A stretch of DNA of 64,000 nucleotides from Rallus limicola (Eukaryota > Chordata > Aves > Gruiformes > Rallidae), in the NCBI GenBank assembly GCA_022605955.1, contig JAKCOZ010000588.1, positions 1 to 64,000 on the forward strand, written 5' to 3'. A program made the position numbers and the translations under genes. Below the pieces are notes generated by a model that did not search any database, had not been told where the DNA came from, and was given only the letters and a program-made list of their open reading frames with translations. Every line of letters starts with the position of its first letter. Position 1 is the first letter of the stretch. Of this stretch, positions 1 through 11,375 are shown in pieces.

Positions 1-3000
1 TTGGCTCTCAGCCTTTTCCTTTGCCTGGAAAGAGGGAATATGCCTGGAACCTCCTACGGTGCTTTTCTCGGCCCTAGCAGGACTGCAGTTCAAGACATGC
101 TAAACGTCCCCAGCAATAACTCCAAAGTAAAGAAGCTAGGACTGAAAGGCATAGCTTTGTCTGAAACCTCCTAACAGGACACACAAGCAGACCCTGTCAC
201 TTTGGCTCTCAGCCTTTTCCTTTGCCTGGAAAGAGGGAATATGCCTGGAACCTCCTACGGTGCTTTTCTCGGCCCTAGCAGACTGCAGTTCAAAACATGC
301 TAAAACGTCCAGCAATAACTCCCAAAGTAAAGAAGCTAGGCATGAAAGGCATAGCTTGTCTGAAACCTCCTAACAGGACACACAAGCAGACCCTGTCACT
401 TTGGCTCTCAGCCTTTTCCTTTGCCTGGAAAGAGGGAACATGCCTGGAACCCTCCTACGGTGCTTTTCTCGGCCCTAGCAGACTGCAGTTCAAAACATGC
501 TAAACGTCCAGCAATAACTCCCAAAGTAAAGAAGCTAGGACTGAAAGGCATAGCTTGTCTGAAACCTCCTAACAGGACACACAAGCAGACCCTGTCACTT
601 TGGCTCTCAGCCTTTTCCTTTGCCTGGAAAGAGGGGAACATGCCTGGAACCTCCTACGGTGCTTTTCTCGGCCCTAGCAGACTGCAGTTCAAAACATGCT
701 AAACGTCCAGCAATAACTCCCAAAGTAAAGTAGCTAGGCCTGAAAGGCATAGCTTGTCTGAAACCTCCTACAGGACACCACAGCAGCAGACCCTGTCACC
801 TTTGGCTCTCAGCCTTTTCCTTTGCCTGGAAAGAGGGAACATGCTGGAAGCTCCTACGGTGCTTTTCTCGGCCCTAGCAGACTGCAGTTCAAAACATGCT
901 AAACGTCCAGCAATAACTCCCAAAGTAAAGAAGCTAGGCTGAAAGGCATAGCTTGTCTGAAACCTCCTAACAGGACACACAAGCAGACCCTGTCACTTTG
1001 GCTCTCAGCCTTTTCCCTTTGCCTGGAAAGAGGGAACATCGCTGGCTACCTCCTACGGTGCTTTTCTCGGCCCTAGCAGACTGCAGTTCAAACATGCTAA
1101 ACGTCCAGCAATAACTCCCAAAGTAAAGAAGCTAGGGACTGAAAGGCATAGCTTGTCTGAAACCTCCTAACAGGACACACAAGCAGACCCTGTCACTTTG
1201 GCTCTCAGCCTTTTCCTTTGCCTGGAAAGAGGGAACATGCCTGGAACCTCCTACGGTGCTTTTCTCGGCCCTAGCAGACTGCAGTTCAAAACATGCTAAA
1301 CGTCCAGCAATAACTCCCAAAGTAAAGAAGCTAGGACTGAAAGGCATAGCTTGTCTGAAACCTCCTAACAGGACACACAAGCAGACCCTGTCACTTTGGC
1401 TCTCAGCCTTTTCCTTTGCTGGAAAGAGGGAACATGCCTGGAACCTCCTACGGTGCTTTTCTCGGCCTAGCAGACTGCAGTTCAAAACATGCTAAACGTC
1501 CAGCAATAACTCCCAAAGTAAAGAAGCTAGGACTGAAAGGCATAGCTGTCTGAAACCTCCTAACAGGACACACAAGCAGACCCTGTCACTTTGGCTCTCA
1601 GCCTTTTCCTTTGCCTGGAAAGAGGGAACATGCCTGGAACCCTCCTACGGTGCTTTTCTCGGCCCTAGCAGACTGCAGTTCAAAACATGCTAAACGTCCA
1701 GCAATAACTCCCAAAGTAAAGTAGCTAGGCTGAAAGGCATAGCTTGTCTGAAACCTCCTAACAGGACACACAAGCAGACCCTGTCACTTTGGCTCTCAGC
1801 CTTTTCCTTTGCCTGGAAAGAGGGAACATGCCTGGAACCTCCTACGGTGCTTTTCTCGGCCCTAGCAGACTGCAGTTCAAAACATGCTAAACGTCCAGCA
1901 ATAACTCCCAAAGTAAAGAAGCTAGGCATGAAAGGCATAGCTTGTCTGAAACCTCCTAACAGGACACACAAGCAGACCCTGTCACTTTGGCTCTCAGCCT
2001 TTTCCTTTGCCTGGAAAGAGGGAACATGCCTGGAACCTCCTACAGGTGCTTTTCTCGGCCCTAGCAGACTGCAGTTCAAAACATGCTAAACGTCCAGCAA
2101 TAACTCCCAAAGTAAAGAAGCTAGGACTGAAAGGCATAGCTTGTCTGAAACCTCCTAACAGGACACACAAGCAGACCCTGTCACTTTGGCTCTCAGCCTT
2201 TTCCTTTGCCTGGAAAGAGGGAACATGCCTGGAACCTCCTACAGTGCTTTTCTCGGCCCTAGCAGGACTGCAGTTCAAAACATGCTAAACGTCCAGCAAT
2301 AACTCCCAAAGTAAGAAGCTAGGACTGAAAGGCATAGCTTGTCTGAAACCTCCTAACAGGACACACAAGCAGACCCTGTCACTTTGGCTCTCAGCCCTTT
2401 TCCTTTGCCTGGAAAGAGGGAACATGCCTGGAACCTCCTACGTGCTTTTCTCGGCCCTAGCAGACTGCAGTTCAAAACATGCTAAACGTCCAGCAATAAC
2501 TCCCAAAGTAAAGAAGCTAGGACTGAAAGGGCATAGCTTGTCTGAAACCTCCTAACAGGACACACAAGCAGACCCTGGTCACTTTGGCTCTCAGCCTTTT
2601 CCTTTGCCTGGAAAGAGGGAACATGCCTGGAACCTCCTACGGTGCTTTTCTCGCCCTAGCAGACTGCAGTTCAAAACATGCTAAACGTCCAGCAATAACT
2701 CCCAAAGTAAAGAAGCTAGGCATGAAAGGCATAGCTTGTCTGAAACCTCCTAACAGGACACACAAGCAGACCCTGTCACTTTGGCTCTCAGCCTTTTCCT
2801 TTGCCTGGAAAGAGGGAACATACCTGACTACCTCCTACAGTGCTTTTCTCGGCCCTAGCAGACTGCAGTTCAAAACATGCTAAACGTCCAGCAATAACTC
2901 CCCAAAGTAAAGAAGCTAGGCATGAAAGGCATAGCTTCGTCTGAAACCTCCTAACAGGACACACAAGCAGACCCTGTCACTTTGGCTCTCAGCCTTTTCC

Positions 3001-5790
3001 TTTGCCTGGAAAGAGGGAACATGCCTGGAACCTCCTACGGTGCTTTTCTCGCCCTAGCAGACTGCAGTTCAAAACATGCTAAACGTCCAGCAATAACTCC
3101 CAAAGTAAAGAAGCTAGGCATGAAAGGCATAGCTTGTCTGAAACCTCCTAACAGGACCACACAAGCAGGACCCTGTCACTTTGGCTCTCAGCCTTTTCCT
3201 TTGCCTGGAAAGAGGGAACATGCCTGGAACCTCCTACGGTGCTTTTCTCGGCCCCTAGCAGACTGCAGTTCAAAACATGCTAAACGTCCAGCAATAACTC
3301 CCAAAGTAAAGTAGCTAGGGCTGAAAGGCATAGCTTGTCTGAAACCTCCTAACAGGACACACAAGCAGACCCCTGTCACTTTGGCTCTCAGCCTTTTCCT
3401 TTGCCTGGAAAGAGGGAACATGCCTGGAAGCTCCTACCGGTGCTTTTCTCGGCCCTAGCAGACTGCAGTTCAAAACATGCTAAACGTCCAGCAATAACTC
3501 CCAAAGTAAAGAAGCTAGGGCATGAAAGGCATAGGCTTGTCCTGAAACCTCCTAACAGGACACACAAGCAGACCCTGTCACTTTGGCTCTCAGCCTTTTC
3601 CTTTGCCTGGAAAGAGGGAACATGCCTGGAAGCCTCCTACAGTGCTTTTCTCGGCCCTAGCAGACTGCAGTTCAAAACATGCTAAACGTCCAGCAATAAC
3701 TCCCAAAGTAAAGAAGCTAGGACTGAAAGGCATAGCTTGTCTGAAACCTCCTAACAGGACACACAAGCAGACCCTGTCACTTTGGCTCCAGCCTTTTCCT
3801 TTGCCTGGAAAGAGGGGAACATGCCTGGAACCTCCTACAGTGCTTTTCTCGGCCCTAGCAGACTGCAGTTCAAAACATGCTAAACCGTCCAGCAATAACT
3901 CCCAAAGTAAAGAAGCTAGGACTGAAAGGCATAGCTTGTCTGAAACCTCCTAACAGGACACACAAGCAGACCCTGTCACTTTGGCTCTCAGCCTTTTCCT
4001 TTGCCTGGAAAGAGGGAACATGCCTGGAACCTCCTACGGTGCTTTTCTCGGCCCTAGCAGACTGCAGTTCAAAACATGCGAAACGTCCAGCAATAACTCC
4101 CAAAGTAAAGAAGCTAGGACTGAAAGGCATAGCTTGTCTGAAACCTCCTAACAGGACACACAAGCAGACCCTGTCACTTTGGCTCTCAGCCTTTTTCCTT
4201 TGCCTGGAAAGAGGGAACATGCCTGGAACCTCCTACGGTGCTTTTCTCGGCCCTAGCAGACTGCAGTTCAAAACATGCTAAACGTCCAGCAATAACTCCC
4301 AAAGTAAAGAAGCTAGGCACTGAAAGGCATAGCTTGTCTGAAACCTCCTAACAGGACACACAAGCAGACCCTGTCACTTTGGCTCTCAGCCTTTTCCTTT
4401 GCCTGGAAAGAGGGAACATACCTACGAACCTCCTACAGGTGCTTTTCTCGGCCCTAGCAGACTGCAGTTCAAAACATGCTAAACGTCCAGCAATAACTCC
4501 CCAAAGTAAAGAAGCTAGGCATGAAAGGCATAGCTTGTCTGAAACCTCCTAACAGGACACACAAGCAGACCCTGTCACTTTGGCTCTCAGCCTTTTCCTT
4601 TGCCTGGAAAGAGGGAACATGCCTGGACTACCTCCTACGGTGCTTTTCTCGGCCCTAGCAGACTGCAGTTCAAAACATGCTAAACGTCCAGCAATAACTC
4701 CCAAAGTAAAGAAGCTAGGCATGAAAGGCATAGCTTGTCTGAAACCTCCTAACAGGACACACAAGCAGACCCTGTCACTTTGGCTCTCAGCCTTTTCCTT
4801 TGCCTGGAAAGAGGGAACATGCCTGGAAGCTCCTACGGTGCTTTTCTCGGCCCTAGCAGACTGCAGTTCAAAACATGCTAAACGTCCAGCAATAACTCCC
4901 AAAGTAAAGAAGCTAGGACTGAAAGGCATAGCTTGTCTGAAACCTCCTAACAGGACACACAAGCAGACCCTGTCACTTTGGCTCTCAGCCTTTTCCTTTC
5001 CCTGGAAAGAGGGAACATGCCTGGAACCTCCTACGGTGCTTTTCTCGGCCCTAGCAGACTGCAGTTCAAAACATGCTAAACGTCCAGCAATAACTCCCAA
5101 AGTAAAGAAGCTAGGACTGAAAGGCATAGCTTGTCTGAAACCTCCTAACAGGACACACAAGCAGACCTGTCACTTTGGCTCTCAGCCTTTTCCTTTGCCT
5201 GGAAAGAGGGAACATACCTACTACCTCCTACGGTGCTTTTCTCGGCCCTAGCAGACTGCAGTTCAAAACATGCTAAACGTCCAGCAATAACTCCCAAAGT
5301 AAAGAAGCTAGGCATGAAAGGCATAGCTTGTCTGAAACCTCCTAACAGGACACACAAGCAGACCCTGTCACTTTGGCTCTCAGCCTTTTCCTTTGCCTGG
5401 AAAGAGGGAACATGCCTGGAACCTCCTACAGTGCTTTTCTCGGCCCTAGCAGACTGCAGTTCAAAACATGCTAAACGTCCAGCAATAACTCCCAAAGTAA
5501 AGAAGCTAGGACTGAAAGGCATAGCTTGTCTGAAACCTCCTAACAGGGACACACAAGCAGACCCTGTCACTTTGGCTCTCAGCCTTTTCCTTTGCCTGGA
5601 AAGAGGGAACATGCCTGGAACCTCCTACAGTGCTTTTCTCGGCCCTAGCAGACTGCAGTTCAAAACATGCTAAACGTCCAGCAATAACTCCCAAAGTAAA
5701 GAAGCTAGGCATGAAAGGCATAGCTTGTCTGAAACCTCCTAACAGGACACACAAGCAGACCCTGTCACTTTGGCTCTCAGCCTTTTCCTT
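1..5790. repeat. Copy 1 (noisy) of a 32-monomer duplication
   Basis: Diagnostic variants occur here in nearly the same order as in 6,366-12,125. Two AATATG monomers at about 41 and 241 pair with 6,404 and 6,602. GTAGCTAGG monomers at about 731, 1,721 and 3,311 pair with 7,092, 8,082 and 9,666. The CATGCGAAA monomer at about 4,080 pairs with 10,427. CTTTCCCTGG at about 5,000 pairs with 11,340. The offset falls from about 6,365 to about 6,338 because of the extra inserted bases; 32 x 198 is 6,336. Matching ends near 5,790: 12,121 carries CATTTTCC where this copy has CCTTTTCC, and flanking variants then differ. Confidence 0.85.
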
Positions 5791-6782
5791 TGCCTGGAAA
5801 GAGGGAACATGCCTGGAACCTCCTACGGTGCTTTTCTCGGCCCTAGCAGACTGCAGTTCAAAACATGCTAAACGTCCAGCAATAACTCCCAAAGTAAAGA
5901 AGCTAGGCATGAAAGGCATAGCTTGTCTGAAACCTCCTAACAGGACACACAAGCAGACCCTGTCACTTTGGCTCTCAGCCTTTTCCTTTGCCTGGAAAGA
6001 GGGAACATGCCTGGAACCTCCTACGGTGCTTTTCTCGGCCCTAGCAGACTGCAGTTCAAAACATGCTAAACGTCCAGCAATAACTCCCAAAGTAAAGAAG
6101 CTAGGACTGAAAGGCATAGCTTGTCTGAAACCTCCTAACAGGACACACAAGCAGACCCTGTCACTTTGGCTCTCAGCCTTTTCCTTTGCCTGGAAAGAGG
6201 GAACAATGCCTGGAACCTCCTACGGTGCTTTTCTCGGCCCTAGCAGACTGCAGTTCAAAACATGCTAAACGTCCAGCAATAACTCCCAAAGTAAAGAAGC
6301 TAGGACTGAAAGGCATAGGCTTGTCTGAAACCTCCTAACAGGACACACAAGCAGACCCTGTCACTTTGGCTCTCAGCCTTTTCCTTTGCCTGGAAAGAGG
6401 GAATATGCCTGGAACCTCCTACGGTGCTTTTCTCGGCCCTAGCAGACTGCAGTTCAAAACATGCTAAACGTCCAGCAATAACTCCCAAAGTAAAGAAGCT
6501 AGGACTGAAAGGCATAGCTTGTCTGAAACCTCCTAACAGGACACACAAGCAGACCCTGTCACTTTGGCTCTCAGCCTTTTCCTTTGCCTGGAAAGAGGGA
6601 ATATGCCTGGAACCTCCTACGGTGCTTTTCTCGGCCCCTAGCAGACTGCAGTTCAAAACATGCTAAACGTCCAGCAATAACTCCCAAAGTAAAGAAGCTA
6701 GGCATGAAAGGCATAGCTTGTCTGAAACCTCCTAACAGGACACACAAGCAGACCCTGTCACTTTGGCTCTCAGCCTTTTTCC
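1..6782. repeat. Indel-rich left end of the satellite array
   Basis: The monomer is the same as elsewhere but is interrupted by many single-base indels. Examples: extra G at about 80, extra C at about 109-110, missing C at about 123, extra T at about 156, extra A at about 304, extra C at about 452, extra G at about 634. Later ones are sparser: about 4,318, 4,500, 5,166, 5,548, 6,205, 6,317, 6,638 and 6,777. Most are insertions in short homopolymers, giving roughly 30 bp of net excess. They break every frame, unlike the rest of the array. The pattern looks like uncorrected long-read error at a contig end more than biological decay, because substitutions are not raised in step. Confidence 0.85.
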
Positions 6783-7217
6783 TTTGCCTGGAAAGAGGGA
6801 ACATGCCTGGAACCTCCTACGGTGCTTTTCTCGGCCCTAGCAGACTGCAGTTCAAAACATGCTAAACGTCCAGCAATAACTCCCAAAGTAAAGAAGCTAG
6901 GACTGAAAGGCATAGCTTGTCTGAAACCTCCTAACAGGACACACAAGCAGACCCTGTCACTTTGGCTCTCAGCCTTTTCCTTTGCCTGGAAAGAGGGAAC
7001 ATGCCTGGAACCTCCTACGGTGCTTTTCTCGGCCCTAGCAGACTGCAGTTCAAAACATGCTAAACGTCCAGCAATAACTCCCAAAGTAAAGTAGCTAGGG
7101 CTGAAAGGCATAGCTTGTCTGAAACCTCCTAACAGGACACACAAGCAGACCCTGTCACTTTGGCTCTCAGCCTTTTCCTTTGCCTGGAAAGAGGGAACAT
7201 GCCTGGAAGCTCCTACG

Positions 7218-8207
7218 GTGCTTTTCTCGGCCCTAGCAGACTGCAGTTCAAAACATGCTAAACGTCCAGCAATAACTCCCAAAGTAAAGAAGCTAGGCAT
7301 GAAAGGCATAGCTTGTCTGAAACCTCCTAACAGGACACACAAGCAGACCCTGTCACTTTGGCTCTCAGCCTTTTCCTTTGCCTGGAAAGAGGGAACATAC
7401 CTGCTACCTCCTACGGTGCTTTTCTCGGCCCTAGCAGACTGCAGTTCAAAACATGCTAAACGTCCAGCAATAACTCCCAAAGTAAAGAAGCTAGGACTGA
7501 AAGGCATAGCTTGTCTGAAACCTCCTAACAGGACACACAAGCAGACCCTGTCACTTTGGCTCTCAGCCTTTTCCTTTGCCTGGAAAGAGGGAACATGCCT
7601 GGAACCTCCTACGGTGCTTTTCTCGGCCCTAGCAGACTGCAGTTCAAAACATGCTAAACGTCCAGCAATAACTCCCAAAGTAAAGAAGCTAAGACTGAAA
7701 GGCATAGCTTGTCTGAAACCTCCTACCAGGACACACAAGCAGACCCTGTCACTTTGGCTCTCAGCCTTTTCCTTTGCCTGGAAAGAGGGAACATGCCTGG
7801 AACCTCCTACGGTGCTTTTCTCGGCCCTAGCAGACTGCAGTTCAAAACATGCTAAACGTCCAGCAATAACTCCCAAAGTAAAGAAGCTAGGACTGAAAGG
7901 CATAGCTTGTCTGAAACCTCCTAACAGGACACACAAGCAGACCCTGTCACTTTGGCTCTCAGCCTTTTCCTTTGCCTGGAAAGAGGGAACATGCCTGGAA
8001 CCTCCTACGGTGCTTTTCTCGGCCCTAGCAGACTGCAGTTCAAAACATGCTAAACGTCCAGCAATAACTCCCAAAGTAAAGTAGCTAGGGCTGAAAGGCA
8101 TAGCTTGTCTGAAACCTCCTAACAGGACACACAAGCAGACCCTGTCACTTTGGCTCTCAGCCTTTTCCTTTGCCTGGAAAGAGGGAACATGCCTGGAAGC
8201 TCCTACG
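7218..8207. repeat. Five-monomer segment ending in a GTAGCTAGGG monomer
   Basis: Five monomers lie between the GTAGCTAGGG markers at 7,092 and 8,082. In order they carry AAGCTCC/GGCATGA, CCTGCTACC/GGACTGA, GCTAAGACTG with the private change CCTACCAGG at about 7,724, an ordinary GGACTGA monomer, and the marker monomer. The noisy counterpart is at about 850-1,840. Confidence 0.75.
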
Positions 8208-9791
8208 GTGCTTTTCTCGGCCCTAGCAGACTGCAGTTCAAAACATGCTAAACGTCCAGCAATAACTCCCAAAGTAAAGAAGCTAGGCATGAAAGGCATA
8301 GCTTGTCTGAAACCTCCTAACAGGACACACAAGCAGACCCTGTCACTTTGGCTCTCAGCCTTTTCCTTTGCCTGGAAAGAGGGAACATGCCTGGAACCTC
8401 CTACAGTGCTTTTCTCGGCCCTAGCAGACTGCAGTTCAAAACATGCTAAACGTCCAGCAATAACTCCCAAAGTAAAGAAGCTAGGACTGAAAGGCATAGC
8501 TTGTCTGAAACCTCCTAACAGGACACACAAGCAGACCCTGTCACTTTGGCTCTCAGCCTTTTCCTTTGCCTGGAAAGAGGGAACATGCCTGGAACCTCCT
8601 ACAGTGCTTTTCTCGGCCCTAGCAGACTGCAGTTCAAAACATGCTAAACGTCCAGCAATAACTCCCAAAGTAAAGAAGCTAGGACTGAAAGGCATAGCTT
8701 GTCTGAAACCTCCTAACAGGACACACAAGCAGACCCTGTCACTTTGGCTCTCAGCCTTTTCCTTTGCCTGGAAAGAGGGAACATGCCTGGAACCTCCTAC
8801 GGTGCTTTTCTCGGCCCTAGCAGACTGCAGTTCAAAACATGCTAAACGTCCAGCAATAACTCCCAAAGTAAAGAAGCTAGGACTGAAAGGCATAGCTTGT
8901 CTGAAACCTCCTAACAGGACACACAAGCAGACCCTGTCACTTTGGCTCTCAGCCTTTTCCTTTGCCTGGAAAGAGGGAACATGCCTGGAACCTCCTACGG
9001 TGCTTTTCTCGGCCCTAGCAGACTGCAGTTCAAAACATGCTAAACGTCCAGCAATAACTCCCAAAGTAAAGAAGCTAGGCATGAAAGGCATAGCTTGTCT
9101 GAAACCTCCTAACAGGACACACAAGCAGACCCTGTCACTTTGGCTCTCAGCCTTTTCCTTTGCCTGGAAAGAGGGAACATACCTACTACCTCCTACAGTG
9201 CTTTTCTCGGCCCTAGCAGACTGCAGTTCAAAACATGCTAAACGTCCAGCAATAACTCCCAAAGTAAAGAAGCTAGGCATGAAAGGCATAGCTTGTCTGA
9301 AACCTCCTAACAGGACACACAAGCAGACCCTGTCACTTTGGCTCTCAGCCTTTTCCTTTGCCTGGAAAGAGGGAACATGCCTGGAACCTCCTACGGTGCT
9401 TTTCTCGGCCCTAGCAGACTGCAGTTCAAAACATGCTAAACGTCCAGCAATAACTCCCAAAGTAAAGAAGCTAGGCATGAAAGGCATAGCTTGTCTGAAA
9501 CCTCCTAACAGGACACACAAGCAGACCCTGTCACTTTGGCTCTCAGCCTTTTCCTTTGCCTGGAAAGAGGGAACATGCCTGGAACCTCCTACGGTGCTTT
9601 TCTCGGCCCTAGCAGACTGCAGTTCAAAACATGCTAAACGTCCAGCAATAACTCCCAAAGTAAAGTAGCTAGGGCTGAAAGGCATAGCTTGTCTGAAACC
9701 TCCTAACAGGACACACAAGCAGACCCTGTCACTTTGGCTCTCAGCCTTTTCCTTTGCCTGGAAAGAGGGAACATGCCTGGAAGCTCCTACG
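8208..9791. repeat. 8-mer HOR unit, copy 1 (1,584 bp)
   Basis: Eight monomers in the order: AAGCTCC/GGCATGA; three GGACTGA monomers; GGCATGA; CCTACTACC with CTACAGTG and GGCATGA; GGCATGA; and a monomer with GTAGCTAGGG. The next 1,584 bp repeat this order apart from the second and eighth monomers. Confidence 0.8.
8802..8999. repeat. Representative clean monomer (198 bp)
   Basis: This monomer matches the commonest variant at nearly all sites. It has about 49% G+C, three CpG dinucleotides (8,812, 8,847 and 8,998) and one PstI site CTGCAG at 8,825-8,830. It contains a weak internal similarity: AACCTCCTAC followed by AGCAGACTG reappears about 107-114 bp later as AACCTCCTAAC followed by AGCAGACCCTG. 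Two windows hold most of the variation between monomers: the stretch from AAAGAGGGAACATGCCTGG through CTCCTACGGTG, and the two bases between CTAGG and TGAAAGG. The unit is exactly 66 codons long and lacks stops in one frame on each strand. Confidence 0.95.
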
Positions 9792-11375
9792 GTGCTTTTC
9801 TCGGCCCTAGCAGACTGCAGTTCAAAACATGCTAAACGTCCAGCAATAACTCCCAAAGTAAAGAAGCTAGGCATGAAAGGCATAGCTTGTCTGAAACCTC
9901 CTAACAGGACACACAAGCAGACCCTGTCACTTTGGCTCTCAGCCTTTTCCTTTGCCTGGAAAGAGGGAACATACCTACTACCTCCTACAGTGCTTTTCTC
10001 GGCCCTAGCAGACTGCAGTTCAAAACATGCTAAACGTCCAGCAATAACTCCCAAAGTAAAGAAGCTAGGACTGAAAGGCATAGCTTGTCTGAAACCTCCT
10101 AACAGGACACACAAGCAGACCCTGTCACTTTGGCTCTCAGCCTTTTCCTTTGCCTGGAAAGAGGGAACATGCCTGGAACCTCCTACAGTGCTTTTCTCGG
10201 CCCTAGCAGACTGCAGTTCAAAACATGCTAAACGTCCAGCAATAACTCCCAAAGTAAAGAAGCTAGGACTGAAAGGCATAGCTTGTCTGAAACCTCCTAA
10301 CAGGACACACAAGCAGACCCTGTCACTTTGGCTCTCAGCCTTTTCCTTTGCCTGGAAAGAGGGAACATGCCTGGAACCTCCTACGGTGCTTTTCTCGGCC
10401 CTAGCAGACTGCAGTTCAAAACATGCGAAACGTCCAGCAATAACTCCCAAAGTAAAGAAGCTAGGACTGAAAGGCATAGCTTGTCTGAAACCTCCTAACA
10501 GGACACACAAGCAGACCCTGTCACTTTGGCTCTCAGCCTTTTCCTTTGCCTGGAAAGAGGGAACATGCCTGGAACCTCCTACGGTGCTTTTCTCGGCCCT
10601 AGCAGACTGCAGTTCAAAACATGCTAAACGTCCAGCAATAACTCCCAAAGTAAAGAAGCTAGGCATGAAAGGCATAGCTTGTCTGAAACCTCCTAACAGG
10701 ACACACAAGCAGACCCTGTCACTTTGGCTCTCAGCCTTTTCCTTTGCCTGGAAAGAGGGAACATACCTACTACCTCCTACAGTGCTTTTCTCGGCCCTAG
10801 CAGACTGCAGTTCAAAACATGCTAAACGTCCAGCAATAACTCCCAAAGTAAAGAAGCTAGGCATGAAAGGCATAGCTTGTCTGAAACCTCCTAACAGGAC
10901 ACACAAGCAGACCCTGTCACTTTGGCTCTCAGCCTTTTCCTTTGCCTGGAAAGAGGGAACATGCCTGGAACCTCCTACGGTGCTTTTCTCGGCCCTAGCA
11001 GACTGCAGTTCAAAACATGCTAAACGTCCAGCAATAACTCCCAAAGTAAAGAAGCTAGGCATGAAAGGCATAGCTTGTCTGAAACCTCCTAACAGGACAC
11101 ACAAGCAGACCCTGTCACTTTGGCTCTCAGCCTTTTCCTTTGCCTGGAAAGAGGGAACATGCCTGGAAGCTCCTACGGTGCTTTTCTCGGCCCTAGCAGA
11201 CTGCAGTTCAAAACATGCTAAACGTCCAGCAATAACTCCCAAAGTAAAGAAGCTAGGACTGAAAGGCATAGCTTGTCTGAAACCTCCTAACAGGACACAC
11301 AAGCAGACCCTGTCACTTTGGCTCTCAGCCTTTTCCTTTCCCTGGAAAGAGGGAACATGCCTGGAACCTCCTACG
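9792..11375. repeat. 8-mer HOR unit, copy 2 (1,584 bp)
   Basis: Same monomer order as 8,208-9,791. Monomer 2 is of the CCTACTACC type instead of CCTGGAACC, and monomer 8 (11,178) is an AAGCTCC/GGACTGA type instead of GTAGCTAGGG. It carries the CATGCGAAA change at about 10,427, which removes the usual CATGCTAAA and creates a new CpG. Confidence 0.8.

Noticed and set aside
774..800. CAG-rich stretch ACACCACAGCAGCAGACC as a triplet-repeat expansion
   Set aside because: It is a small local disturbance of the usual ACACACAAGCAGACC within the error-rich left end; the clean counterpart 32 monomers away lacks it.
1..6782. Diverged edge of the satellite marking a real array boundary
   Set aside because: Divergence is nearly all homopolymer indels, the monomer alleles are those of the clean array, and no flanking unique or transposon sequence appears.
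7085..7100. GTAGCTAGGG monomers as regulatory or terminator sites
   Set aside because: The allele is a single-base change (AAGAAGC to AAGTAGC) with no dyad or poly-T tract; its even spacing is explained by HOR duplication.
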